Position numbers and translations under genes: made by a program. 64,000 bases of DNA from Tyto alba (Eukaryota > Chordata > Aves > Strigiformes > Tytonidae): NCBI RefSeq assembly GCF_018691265.1, contig NW_024881283.1:4437731-4501730 (forward strand), written 5' to 3'. Below, piece by piece: positions 49,525 through 60,489 of the stretch (its first letter is position 1; each line of letters starts with the position of its first letter). Under the pieces are notes generated by a model. That model saw nothing but the letters and a program-made list of their open reading frames with translations. It ran no database searches and was not told where the DNA came from.

Positions 49525-49612
49525 AGCTCACTTTCCACATCTGCAAAATGGGAAAAACAGTGTTCCTTAACTCAAAAGGTCTCCTTGCTCATTAAACATT
49601 TCAAAAGCATGC
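49525..49612 (+). mobile_element. MIR SINE remnant, plus orientation (core and 3' part)
   Basis: The core agcagctcactttccacatc-type sequence is followed by tgcaaaatgggaaaaacagt (49541-49560) and later attaaacatttcaaaagcat, parallel to the MIR gattaaatgagataatgcatg segment. It lies about 450 bases from another MIR in the same orientation. Confidence 0.55.
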
Positions 49613-49614
49613 GG

Positions 49615-50465
49615 GAGAATCTTCAATTATCCAAAAAATCACTGCAAAGTTTCATTATTATTCCAACACTTACATTAAAGACACATGTCCTGGTAAGTAG
49701 CAGGCATGAGGAATCATTATGCTAATTTTAGACAGAGCGTCTGCTCAATGTTAAATCTGAAACTTTGTCTCGAAGAAATAATTTAAATTATTTTTCTTCA
49801 GAATTGACATTTGTCAAACAATATGTTGCGAATAGACATTGCAGCCAACTATGAGTAATCCGAGCGAGCACACGTACTCCGCCACGGCGAAAAGCGCTCG
49901 GGGAGGGAGGTTGCTGCATTTTGGCATGGCAGAAATTAATGAGTAAATTAGTCAGGCTGACGTGCTTCCTGCCTCCAAGCCATCCCTGCCAGGTTCTGCC
50001 CGTGGCACAGGCCCTTGCCTTGGGGCTGTGTGTTCTCCGGCTGCCTCTGTCCCTTCCTTCCACCTTCGCGTCCAGCACCGGGGTTCCCCAGCCTGCCAGC
50101 TCCCGCCTGCCCCGGGTTCTGCTCGGCATCTCCCAGGGAGAGTCAGCCACAAACCCGGGACCTCTCCCTTCACCCGTATGTGTCCCTATAGGGACCTCAA
50201 GCAACGCTTATTGCACCACTGGAATTAACTACATACATGTCTTGGAGCACCATCTTATCCTATTTTTATTTTTTTGCACAAGCACCTGAGCAGCCTAACC
50301 CAGTTTTGCAAAGTACCCAGGACAGGAGATAGCATCTTCAGAGCTATCAGCCTGGGCACTCTCAGCTGCCAGCCCTGTTTGCACTGGGGGAAGGGACTCT
50401 TGCTACCTTTCCGGCACGTTTTCTCCCTTCCCTGCTGTTTTTCTGTACAACCTTCCTATTAATTT
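49615..50465. other. No gene recognised
   Basis: Moderate GC, with a somewhat CG-rich stretch at about 49850-50170. Overlapping open frames (138 codons on minus, 122 on plus) lack family features. Confidence 0.45.
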
Positions 50466-50470
50466 TAGGC

Positions 50471-50651
50471 CAGTCATTTCCAGCATGCCTGGGGAGCCCT
50501 GGGGATCTGGAGACAGCTTCTGAGGGCTCTGTGAGTTGTAACTAAGAAAAGCAAACCCAGTGCCTGGAAGCTTAAATTTGCTATGCAAATGACTGCACCC
50601 CACCATAAAAATATAAGATTTACAAATAAAAAAAATGGTTGGAAACCACTG
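50471..50651. mobile_element. Short hAT-like DNA transposon relic (MITE, Charlie/MER5-like ends)
   Basis: The right end read on minus gives CAGTGGTTTCCAACC followed by a T-rich tract, the typical terminal inverted repeat of Charlie-type hAT elements. The left end at 50471 reads CAGTCATTTCCAGCA, agreeing at 11 of 15 positions. The flanking 8-mers ttttaggc and acatagac share a TAG core but only 4 of 8 bases, as for a decayed hAT target-site duplication. The 181-base interior has no coding capacity, so this would be a non-autonomous copy. The family name is uncertain. Confidence 0.45.
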
Positions 50652-50654
50652 ACA

Positions 50655-51690
50655 TAGACCAATATACAGTAAACACCCCAATAACCACATCAACACATGT
50701 TAAACAAGGTATTACAGAGTATGTCCACATCTAGCAGAATGGGTGTCTATACATAACAAGCATTAATTTAAAAATTAAATAAGCATTTTTACCATATATT
50801 TTGAATTATGCTGTATACACTGGAGTCATCTTCCCCCCCAAAATAGTTCAAAAATAAAAGTTCCATTTTACTTTTAAGAACTGAAGTTAAATGGTCACAA
50901 ATTGCCATCATACTGTCTACTGGATAAGGTCTTTTGAATTCTACCTAGTAGAGCTCCTCAGTTCCATTAGAAATTGCTCATCTCAAATATCCTAAATGCC
51001 TGTTTGTAAAATCAGCCACTGATCCCCGAGCCATCTACTTTCTGGCAGTAGCATATGTATACAGTCCACAAGTATCTGTCTGCCTTGTAGACAAAAGATG
51101 CTGTGGAAATAGCCATCAAAATTCACTCATGCTGCCTAAAACCTGTTTCTCCTTTATTTTGACCCTGACAACACTTTTCAAGTAATCACAATCAATTCTG
51201 ACTGTGAAATTATTAACTGTCCCAAACAAATACCCTACTTAGATTCATTTTCCCTTAAACACGGTACAGCAAAGGATGAATTCCCAAGCAGGGGGACTGC
51301 TATGCCCAAAACCCCCGACGCCTCCAAGGGACAGGGACTAAAAGCCACATGCAGTGACCAGCAGTGAGATGGGGCTTCCAAGCACAAAACAGGAAAGCAA
51401 GCAGAAGAAATTAATAGCTAACAAAAGTATAAATAAAATACTCAAAGGGTGGGGAAAAAAAAAAAAACAAAAAAAGACAACACACACCCTGGAGAAATCT
51501 TGTGCGCAAAAGGAAACGCAAGGCTTGACCTTCTACCAGTGTTGATCCCTTCACTCCCAGTTTACTCCAGTGCAAGTGAAAACTGAGTAACACCCAAAAT
51601 GTTTTCGCTCCCTCCTCCCTCATGACATGCCTCATGACGTGGTCACACCAAACCACCCACCACCAGCAGCAGAGAGTGGTCCCAGCCGAG
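50655..51690. other. No gene recognised; AT-rich sequence
   Basis: AT-rich unique-looking DNA with an A12 tract near 51455. Nothing further could be supported. Confidence 0.5.
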
Positions 51691-51699
51691 GCAGCCTGA

Positions 51700-52260
51700 G
51701 CCGGGATGTCTGTGCCCTTTGGGGAAAACAGCGTGGGACCCCCCGGAGCTGCTGGAGCTCCCGGGAAGCGTGCGCTTTGCCGGGCGAGCCGTGTTGTCTG
51801 AATGCCATGTCGGGGAGCACGACGGGCTTTGAGGCTGCAGGTGAGCTCCAGTCACACGTCCCAACCCACTGGTGCTCGGACGTGGGTACTCCACTTGCAG
51901 CTCGAGCACCTTGGTGTGTCTCGCATCGGATTGACAGCGTGCTGCGTTTCATGTGCAGTGGTGTAATTGTAGCCAGGATTAGCCCAAAGGCTGCCACCGC
52001 TTGTGCTTCAGAGGAAAATCCCGTGTGAAGAAATAGCTGGCTGCTACTTCCACCCCTCCAGGGCAGCATCCAGCTGTAGCTGCCGCCGGAGGGACCCGTC
52101 CTGCGGCAGAGGAGGCGGCAGCCGCGGGCACTGTGCCCTGTCTTGGACCTCTGGCACTCGCTCGCACTCTGCTCCGCAACAGCCTGCTCTCAGGTCACCC
52201 CGCTCAGCCCAATTTACCTCGCCGGCACGCAAGCAGGGGGGGAGCCGGGGCACTGCCCGG
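51700..52260. promoter_or_regulatory. Moderate CpG-rich patch with a plus-strand donor motif
   Basis: Raised CG and GC over about 550 bases. On plus, a short ATG frame (MSGSTTGFEAAG) at 51808 runs into GCTGCAG then gtgagc at about 51841, a consensus donor. No matching acceptor was located. Overlapping open frames (133 codons on plus, 145 on minus) are compositional. It could be an alternative promoter or a CpG-containing enhancer. Confidence 0.3.
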
Positions 52261-52264
52261 TGGG

Positions 52265-55200
52265 GCTGAGGATTTTCTCATTTGCACCAGCTGACCTGAC
52301 AGGTTGGTTTACTGTTTTTAAAAATTTCCCCTGGGCACCCAGACCTTTGGATGGATGCTCTTTCAATAGCATTAGTATGTACACAGATAAACATGGAAGT
52401 TTTCCCAACAGTTTGCCCATTGGTTTTAATGGAGTAATTCTGATGTTAAATATGGCCCCAGATTCTTGATGGTGTATAAATAGGACAGCTTATGCTGCAC
52501 ATGGCCATGGACTTGCCCAGGAAGAAGTAAAATAATGAATAACACAAGAAACATTGAAAAGTACATCCTTATTAGAGAAAATCTAGATTAATCCTGAAGT
52601 ACAGTCTTAAATGAGTCTACATCATGAGATGGATGAGTACGAGGCCTGGACGGAGGTGGACAATGACAGCTCTTATTTTCTTGTAGAGACAAAACAGTCA
52701 TGCATTCCCTAAAACTGCCTCCTCTACTAGGACCTAAAGACAAACAAACAACTTTTCATACAGTCCTTCCAAATCCAGTATATTGAGCAGCAATTAGAAA
52801 CTTAAAACTTTTAAGGCAGTAACAACAGCAGTGTGTGTTTGGACTGAAACTCCACAAATACCCGTATACTGTGAAGCCAGGTAGTAACGCATCAGTGAAT
52901 TTTCTTGGAAGAAGTATTTCCCATGACGAGAGCTCTACCAGAAGCTTCTGCTGCCCTTTGCATTAATTGCATTACCTCATTTCTGCTTCTCGCTAAAGAA
53001 ACTTGCAACATTTTGTCAGCTCATATTCTCTCTTTCAAGTCAGAATTAGCAATAGAAAACCAAAATAGTTTTATTAGTGGACTGTGTCCTTTTAACAAAC
53101 TTCAATAATAAAACATCATAAGTTTTGCATCTGTGGCTAAACGCAACAGGACCTGGGGGGGTGTGCATTTGGCCACTAACAGTATCTTTTGATGGAAGCT
53201 CCAGGGAGAGCAGGCAGCAGCCTAACAACACCGAAAAAGGACAAAAAAAGCATCATTCAGGCAATAACCATAACTTTATAGTTAAGAGTCAATTGAGTTT
53301 TTTTACATTTGTAAAGCAGGGATTTCAGTTCTTTGATGTATAAGAAAATGCACGCAGCACAGCTTCTCCAAATTTACAGCATTTGTTCTTTAAGTGCAGA
53401 AATATGAATCCACTGAATAATAATGCTAGAGCTGGTGCAAAATTAGTTTCTTCAGCAAGCTTGTCTTTGTCCTAAGCAACCTCACAGCACAGTAATATTG
53501 GCTCTGAAATACTGTGTGCAAAGTTAAATTCAGTAAAATCTTAAATGTAGGCTACACTAGGAAACATATAATTAAGCAAAATTATGAATGACTGTTGTAC
53601 CTAATCAATGCGCTCACCTACGTTACATCAGCTACTGAATTACATCTCTGATGCACGGAGGCCATGCGTTCACCGGTGTGAAGCGGCGGGGCAGGGGCAG
53701 CAGAGCATGGCAGCAGTTCTCTTTGCTCACTTGCCACTGCTTGTTAAAAACTTTGTGGCTACTTGGTAGTTTGAAGACTGGGGACTTCAAGGCTCCCAGC
53801 AGCTTTGCCTCTTTGTCTGGCACCTTTGTGTGCTGCTCCATAGCACAAAGGAAGCCTTTAAAATAAAGAGAAAAGGGGGACTGGGGGGTTTAACCCTGCA
53901 CACCTTTTCCCAATCTGCTATTCTTGGCAGCACAGGCCTCTAAGCTATTGCTAATAAAAATATATTAATGTCTGTCTTCTGCAGCATGCTTCCTGGATGG
54001 AATTTATCTCACCCAACTTCAGATTTCTACAAAGTAAATACCTCCACACCTCCTTTTATGGAGGAAGTCCTAGAGTTGATTCACTTCGTTTGCAAGATAC
54101 ACATCTAAAGTAGTAGGTGAATCATGCCCTGGAACATTTTTTTTTCTCTCTCTTGACTGCAAAGGGAGAGTGGATGACTTCTCAACTGGAGAGAGATGAG
54201 AGAAGTCCCAACCCTGCTGCTCCCACTGCCCCGAAACTCCGGTAGCGTGCTCTTAAAAGGATGTGTGTATGTGAGTGCATGAGTGTGCATTATTTTACAC
54301 TTCATCAAACCACTAGAAATGTCACCTGACTACCCTCACTGTGGTTATCATGTATTATTCATACATTCAGCTGTATATAATTCACTAATGAACACCATAA
54401 AAAAAAAATACACATTTTAGACAGGGAAATTCATCAAAAAGACCGTTCCAAATAGGATGTAGAATTTAGAACTTATAAACTTAGGAAATTAAGACTTCAG
54501 GTCACATACAAAAATAAATTTAAATAAACAGATGTGAAATGAAGGTATCAAAAAAACTAACACCGTGAGCCAATGATTGCAGGGAATCATCAAATTGCCA
54601 CTGCAGAGATTGTGGTTCCAGAAGCTGAGGTGCCATCCTTGGTCAAACCAAGGTCTACCCACCCCTGTATCCCTTCTCCAGAGGTGGCCAGAAGGTACAC
54701 GGCCGCACATCAAACTGCACCCAAGAAGATATAGCAAGGGAAGAGAAGGACAGGTCTTCTCCACCCATTGACTGAATGTCACCAGTATCATGACGAAAAC
54801 CCAGAAATGCAAACATTTTGCACAAACGGGAAAATAGCTGTGAAGTGCTTGGGCCACTTGGAATTCTGTGTGCATCCAGTAATTAGTTGACATGCCTCCA
54901 CATGGCCAAGCAACCTTTTGCAACAACCAAGACCTGTCTGTGTATGTGGCTACAACCTAATTGGGGCTGGAGTATTTACAGGTGAAGTTCAACCTCCATA
55001 AGCCCCTTTGAGTAGTGTACGGGCTACTCTGGCTCTCAGGGATGGATCCAACCCATCTGTGGACAGCTGCTCCTCCCAGCGCAGCACAGGACTGGGCAGA
55101 ACATTTCTAATTTAGACAAGAGTTGGCTAGTATCCTTCCAAGCTTAGTATTGACAACTTGAAAGTAAACAGTCCACAGGCAAGATCCCAGCTCTCTTAAT

Positions 55201-56795
55201 GCAACTGTTTACTGGGGGATTTTTAGGCTGGCTAGCCTGTAAACAACATGGCCACACATCTTGTTAAGGACTTAGGGAGTTTTCACAACCAACAGGACAG
55301 CTCCCGATAAACTTACTTTGCATGAGAAGATATTTTTCTCTGATTTTTATTTTTTCTGCTTTCCTATATTTTCTCTTCTGAATTCAGGGTCACACAAGCA
55401 ACTGAATGAGCATGATATGGCAATGGTCTAGGAAATGAGAATGCATATTTCTGGGAATTCAGACAATGGCACTGGAACTCAGAAAACCGAAACGCAGCCT
55501 TCATCATGGGGATTACTTGGGCTCCTAACCAAGCAGTACACACCTGACCTGCAAGCCACCACCCCCAGGGCAAAGGAAACAACTAAACACTTCTCTGCCA
55601 TTGGAGCCTCCTGCTCAGATCAGATTCTGCGAGAGGAAGATGGGGAAAATTCACACAGGTTTATATCTGTAGTAGGGATGCTGGCTGACAGGTTTTCATT
55701 GTGTGTGCACGTGCATGGATGTCTTATTTCAGAGATTTGCCTGCTCTGCCTTGGGATGCAGTGAAGATCTTTCACATTTTTCAATCTGAAAAATTACATC
55801 AGGAGGAAGACCCTCTCACTTGGCTTGAATTTATTTGATGTTTAAAGTGTTCTGCTACAATGAGGGAAGCTCAGATGAGATCCAATTTTCTCCATCTGGG
55901 TGAGCATCCTAATAACCAGGCAGGTTTGATGTGGATCATAACCCTCTCCACAGCAGGAACTAGATCCATCTTACGTAAACAATTAGTTATTAATTTGAGA
56001 AAAAAATCGACTGGGGTTTTCAAAGTATCAGAACAACCAGCAAAATCAAGGATGTTCTATACCAGGACCAGCCAAGCCTGACTCTTCAGGGACCTTCCCA
56101 GGAACCTCTGTCATGGGTTTCTTTCCAGATCTGAGAAAATCACAGTCAGAACAGGGCTATTCCTGCACAAAGTTTCTGTTTGTGTGAATCACAATTTTCC
56201 TGCTCTCCGGTGCTCGGGAGAGCACAGCCGCATTTATCCTCTGTGCCTGCAAACACACCGAGTGTCCGTGCTTGGGGACAGGCAAGGCACACTGATCCTC
56301 ACCCTCATTGCACACTGTGTCCTGTCCTACATTCTCACACTATAAAACTGCAAACTTTCAAAACTGTGATTACTTTTTAAAGAATTTTTGGTTTACAAGT
56401 ACTTTAGGTTCATTCTCCAGTCTAGCATTGTGTCAAGTGTATCAAATTAGCCAGCAGATTACGTTTGGTTATTTTACTGAGCAGAGAAAGAGAAATTAAA
56501 TACTTGGTAGTCCTCTCTGCCTCTAGATTGCTTCTTCTGCCACATGAAGTAAGAAGGACAAATCTTGATGCTTTGTTTCAGTTTAGACTTTTTTTTTTTT
56601 GTGAAGTGGAAAGAGAGAAAAACATTTTCTGCATCTGAGCTCCCGTGCCCTAGGCAAAACCAGAGCCAGTCCTGCCCCACACAGCAACTGGGTGATGCTT
56701 CAACAATTTGCTATTACACCAGCTTTTGTGAACTTAGGGCTCGTGTATCCATGAACATCCTGCTCATTTAGGAGGATGAAGCTTTTAAAACTCAC
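52265..56795. other. Intron-like or intergenic stretch
   Basis: No repeat family recognised. A minus-strand donor-like site (ACGTAG then gtgagc) near 53620 and a 69-codon minus frame (53632-53841) were noted, but no consistent exon structure was found. A 145-codon minus frame at 54489-54926 has no family features. Confidence 0.45.
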
Positions 56796-56803
56796 CTGCT
56801 CAC

Positions 56804-56881
56804 CTTTGTTAAGTTTCCCATTATAACTCCCCCAAACAGCATTACGCAACCTGAAAAAGCTGCTGCAGTCCCCTTCTGCAG
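56804..56881 (-). CDS. Candidate internal exon, minus strand
   Basis: Unrecognised. The 78-base minus block has a CAG acceptor after a pyrimidine-rich stretch and two consensus donors in tandem (AACAAAG then gtgagc, and eight bases on GAGCAG then gtgagt). Two frames are open. One reads through GDCSSFFRLRNAVWGSYNG. The other gives a hydrophobic run, AAAFSGCVMLFGGVIMG, followed by an NLT sequon. The length is a multiple of three, so the exon could be skipped without a frameshift. It lies upstream of the 45-46 kb island on this strand, so it would belong to an alternative upstream start or another gene. Tandem donors eight bases apart could give alternative splicing. Confidence 0.27.
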
Positions 56882-56884
56882 CTG

Positions 56885-58220
56885 CTTAGAGACCCCAACC
56901 AAGGAAAAATTCACAAAGCCTAAATGTAAAATCAATGCTTCAAACTCAGGGGGTCTGGAGAAGAAACACCAAGAGGCAGCACTGCCTGAAAAAGCATGTT
57001 TGAGCTGTCAAGCGCATATGGTGGCCAAATAAAAGGGTATATTTCTATGAGCACATTTCTGAAGCGCTTGATGATTTATTTCTAGATGCAGAGAGACAGG
57101 ACAGGCACACAGTGAATTTCAAGGCAGAAAAGGGCTGTTGTAAATCAGGTTGTCATTTTTCCTATATTCTAAAAAGAATCCCAGAGAGGTTAATTTAAAC
57201 AGCGAGGTATGTTTCCCACTCTCTCAATTTTCCTCTCTCCCTCATGGCTATGTGACAGAAGTTATGTTATTGCTTATCTCCAAGGCAGGAGAATAGAAAA
57301 GGACTTCTGCTGGACATCAGCCAGTGCTCAATGCTGAATATCAGCAGAAGGTGGAAAAAATCTTTGAGCTTTAGGTGATGTCCAGATGTTTTTGCATCTG
57401 CTTTGGCATCTTTGATTGGCTTTGGTATCTGATACGATGTGTGCATTCAGGAAAGCAATCCAGACATGCCATGCTCCAAGCTGCTTAGCCTTGCAGTTGC
57501 TAACCTTGACTAGAGTCCATGTAGCGCCTAAAATTCCCTGGGTGCTTGCATTCAGGCACCCACACATCCTCAGAAACGCCCCAAGCTTTGGAGCTGGACA
57601 CTTTGCTCGTATCTAATCTACGTCTCGATCCAAAGGGAAGGCATCTGCCTGAACACCACGCACCAGGCATGGGCAGCCCCTAAATTCAGCACGAAGCACA
57701 AAAGCTGCTCGCTGATAGATATCTGAGAGGTGCTGCATGAGAACTGCTGACGGACAGTCACCTCCTGCCCAGAATAAGTTTTGTGATGTTATCTTGGGCT
57801 GGAAGTTTGCCATTCCCCTTAGACCCCTGGTCCTGCTCCCCTCACCTTCCACGAGGAAAGGTGAGAGACATCCCCTTTTGGTGGAGACTGCCGTGCAAGG
57901 CTGTGCCAGAACATGGCCGTGATGGTCTTGGCTGCTTCTGTGGGCTGTATTAGGTTATGCAATCAAAATCTCACCTGCACACCCACCAAGGAGAACAGAG
58001 TCCATGGCAGGCAGGGCAACCAAATAACACCCTGCCCAGGCCTTATCCCAGGAGCCATCGGCTCCTCCCAGGCCCATCTCCACAAGGCCAGAGGAGCACA
58101 GAGCACAATGGCAGGTGGGGACCCAAATTATGGGCTCAGAGGAAGGGACACCCTGCCCAGAGCTGTCCCAGGAGAGCTACAGCCCCAGGGTACAGTTGTG
58201 AAACCCACTGAAATGAGTCA
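56885..58220. other. No gene recognised; possibly includes element sequence next to the LTR
   Basis: Unique-looking DNA up to about 57850. From there to 58220 the composition becomes GC-richer and loosely repetitive (two ctgcccag...cccaggag-type stretches near 58033 and 58153), so part of it may belong to the retroviral element to the right. Not resolved. Confidence 0.35.
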
Positions 58221-58224
58221 ACTG

Positions 58225-58800
58225 GAGCTCCTTTGGGACTGAGGGGGTGTGGGACGCATAGGATGCAGGGGAAGGGCATTTGGGGATTGCACAAGACTTA
58301 CAATAGGATGTTTAGGGAAGGAACCGGAGTTGGGGAAGGGAGGGATCAAGTTGGTTTTGGGAGGACCATATGTGGTAAAATAGAGGGATAAGGAGATAAA
58401 AAGGGCCATCCCTGTGTAAACAGTGGTGGTCAGTATGCTTGTCCAGCCACGCCCTGTGCACGATGAGTGCAGTCTTTCCTATTTTCTATTAAACATTATT
58501 TCTAACTATTTTCCTGGGTGAGGGACTCTGTTCTGCGTGCCTGCGTGTATGGGATCTGGGTGTAGCAGCTGGACTGGGACCAGGGGTCAGTGTGTGATCA
58601 CTAGCAAACACCAAGCCGTTCCAGTTGGCAAGTATGTGAAGGTCCTGGGAGCCAGTGGGGTACATGTGTCTCTCTATAGGGGAGACCTCAGTAAAAACTG
58701 GCTACCAGAGGGACTGGGGTCTCCTGGCCAACTGCCAGAGAGGGAGAGGTGTGTAGATGCCGGTGTGTGAGTGGGTCAGTAGCAGCTGAGGCTGCAATGC
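58225..58800 (+). mobile_element. Probable LTR of an endogenous retrovirus (ERVL-like), plus orientation
   Basis: The layout fits an LTR: a G-rich U3-like stretch, a TATA-like gataaaaagg at 58395-58404, then about 90 bases on an ATTAAA poly(A) signal at 58488-58493 in a T-rich context, followed by a GT-rich U5-like region (58516-58560) and further element-like sequence. No gag, pol or env sequence was recognised next to it, so a solo LTR is likely. The exact TG...CA ends and target-site duplication could not be fixed, and the family name is uncertain. Resemblance to bird ERVL LTRs is from memory of their general texture. Confidence 0.45.
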
Positions 58801-58804
58801 TGCA

Positions 58805-60365
58805 CAGGACCACGGTCAAATGCAACCTAAGCATTGGGGTTTCTTTGGTAGAGTGTGCTTTTACAACGGCAAATCTGTTTTGGTACCTCTGTGTCACCCA
58901 TTACAACCAACAGCTCTAAGAGAGTGACATAAAAATTACTTCCTTGGTTATCCATCCAGGAGACCCGAAACTGTAACCTCCTTCAGAAAGCTGTATTCTG
59001 CCACCAGCTCAGAAGTGTTAAGCTTTGTTCTCTGACTCTGCTTAGATGTTTGAAAGACTATCTTGGAAATTTTTCTTTTATATATATTATTTTACAGCTT
59101 CAATACAGCAGAGAAAGCTCCTAAAATTTTCCTTCACGGGCTTAAATCTAAGTAATTACAGGCTACAGTCACACAGTATATGCTGGCCAGTAGAGCTCTC
59201 TTCACTGCCAGAAAAGCAGGTCAATTATAAGCAATGAACCCACATTACCAGGAAAGAAAGCTGGTTTGAATTCTGGTCAATTAGTGCTAGAACTGTCTTG
59301 GAAGGGAAAGGTAAATTGAGCTAACAGAGCTATGCAGCAAGACCTACATATCTCAGAAACGAGCAGACAGCAGAGGTTTAATTTCAGAGATGGCAGAAAT
59401 TAATGATGTTTTGGCATAAAATCAACTTCAAACCTGCAGAGTAAAGTTAGTGAGGTTCCCATCCTGTCTCTTCTCACCTCCTACTTAGGGTCTCAATTAA
59501 AAAAACATGCCCACTTAGGGAGGGTGCTGAAACACATAATTAACTTTAAGGATGTTCTTACATACTTTCCCAGACCAAGGCTCACGACAAAGTGTAAAGA
59601 GCTGCAGTGTGTAAAGGCTTGCTGGACTCCTGCCATTCTCATGACTGCCACAGCCAGGGAGGAAGAGGAGGAGGAGCAAGCATGAAGCGGGCTTCTTCGG
59701 GTGCTCCTTGCAGAGGGCTGGCTGTCAAAGAGCCCAGAGACCTGGGACCAGTAGCTTGAGTCCAGGGGTTTGTGGGAATCCTCCACACACCACCACAACC
59801 ACCACCACCCCCCGTTTTAAGTGTGGATTACAGGAAATAACACAAGCTTCAAGGAAAAAGTTAAAAAGATATCATCAGCTTGAAAACTTTCTTTCCTACA
59901 GATGGCAAATCTGCACATCACCTCCCGGACGCCACGTTGGTAGAAAGGGAGAGACGGGCATCTCCCAGGTCTCTGTTCACTACCACTCGTGCAGGGCACA
60001 CAAAGGTGAATTGCCCTTTCAGGGTTTATCATCCATGGTGGCAGCAAACAGTGGGATGCAGCAGTACAGCCAAGCCCAGGGGGATGACAGAGAGGGGAAA
60101 CTGAGTAGTTCCCAGGACATGGAGGGAAAGAAGCAGATGGGAAACCGAGACTTTACTGCCTCAGATTGCCTCCTGCAAGCCAGGAAGGGGCTGTAGCTCC
60201 AGCATTCCTCATGCCCCGACCCATGTCACAGCAAGAGCATGAGAAGCAGACACATGGAACCTGGCTCTCGAGAGGCTGCGCACCAGTGGCAGGGTCACTG
60301 GACTGTTATTTTTAATCCCTGACTTGCCCCTGTGTGCCCAGGTATAAGGGGAACATCCTTCATAA
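58805..60365. other. No gene recognised
   Basis: Mixed-composition DNA. A 162-codon plus frame (59708-60196) crosses a CAC/ACC-rich simple stretch at about 59790-59812 and lacks family features. Confidence 0.45.
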
Positions 60366-60368
60366 GCA

Positions 60369-60486
60369 CATTCACACAGTATGGTTGAGGTGATAAGGGA
60401 CTTCTGGTGACCATCTGGGCCACCTAGGGCCACCTAGAGCGGGTTGCCCAGGACTGTTACCTGACACTGAAGTGTCCAGGGTTTCC
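60369..60486 (-). mobile_element. CR1 LINE 3' end, minus orientation
   Basis: On the minus strand the sequence follows the CR1 3' end: cagtcctgggcaacccgctc then taggtggcc, a run near cagatggtcaccagaagtcc, cctcaaccat, and a final actgtgtgaatgtg that matches the decayed terminal octamer repeat (ATTCTGTGA type). CR1 copies are characteristically 5'-truncated and end in such short repeats without a poly-A tail. The right boundary is approximate. Its better match to the consensus suggests it is younger than the copy at 26.2 kb. Confidence 0.75.
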
Positions 60487-60489
60487 TTG

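Noticed and set aside
53632..53841. 69-codon minus frame with nearby gtgagc donors
   Set aside because: No acceptor and donor pair keeps a consistent frame; composition unremarkable.
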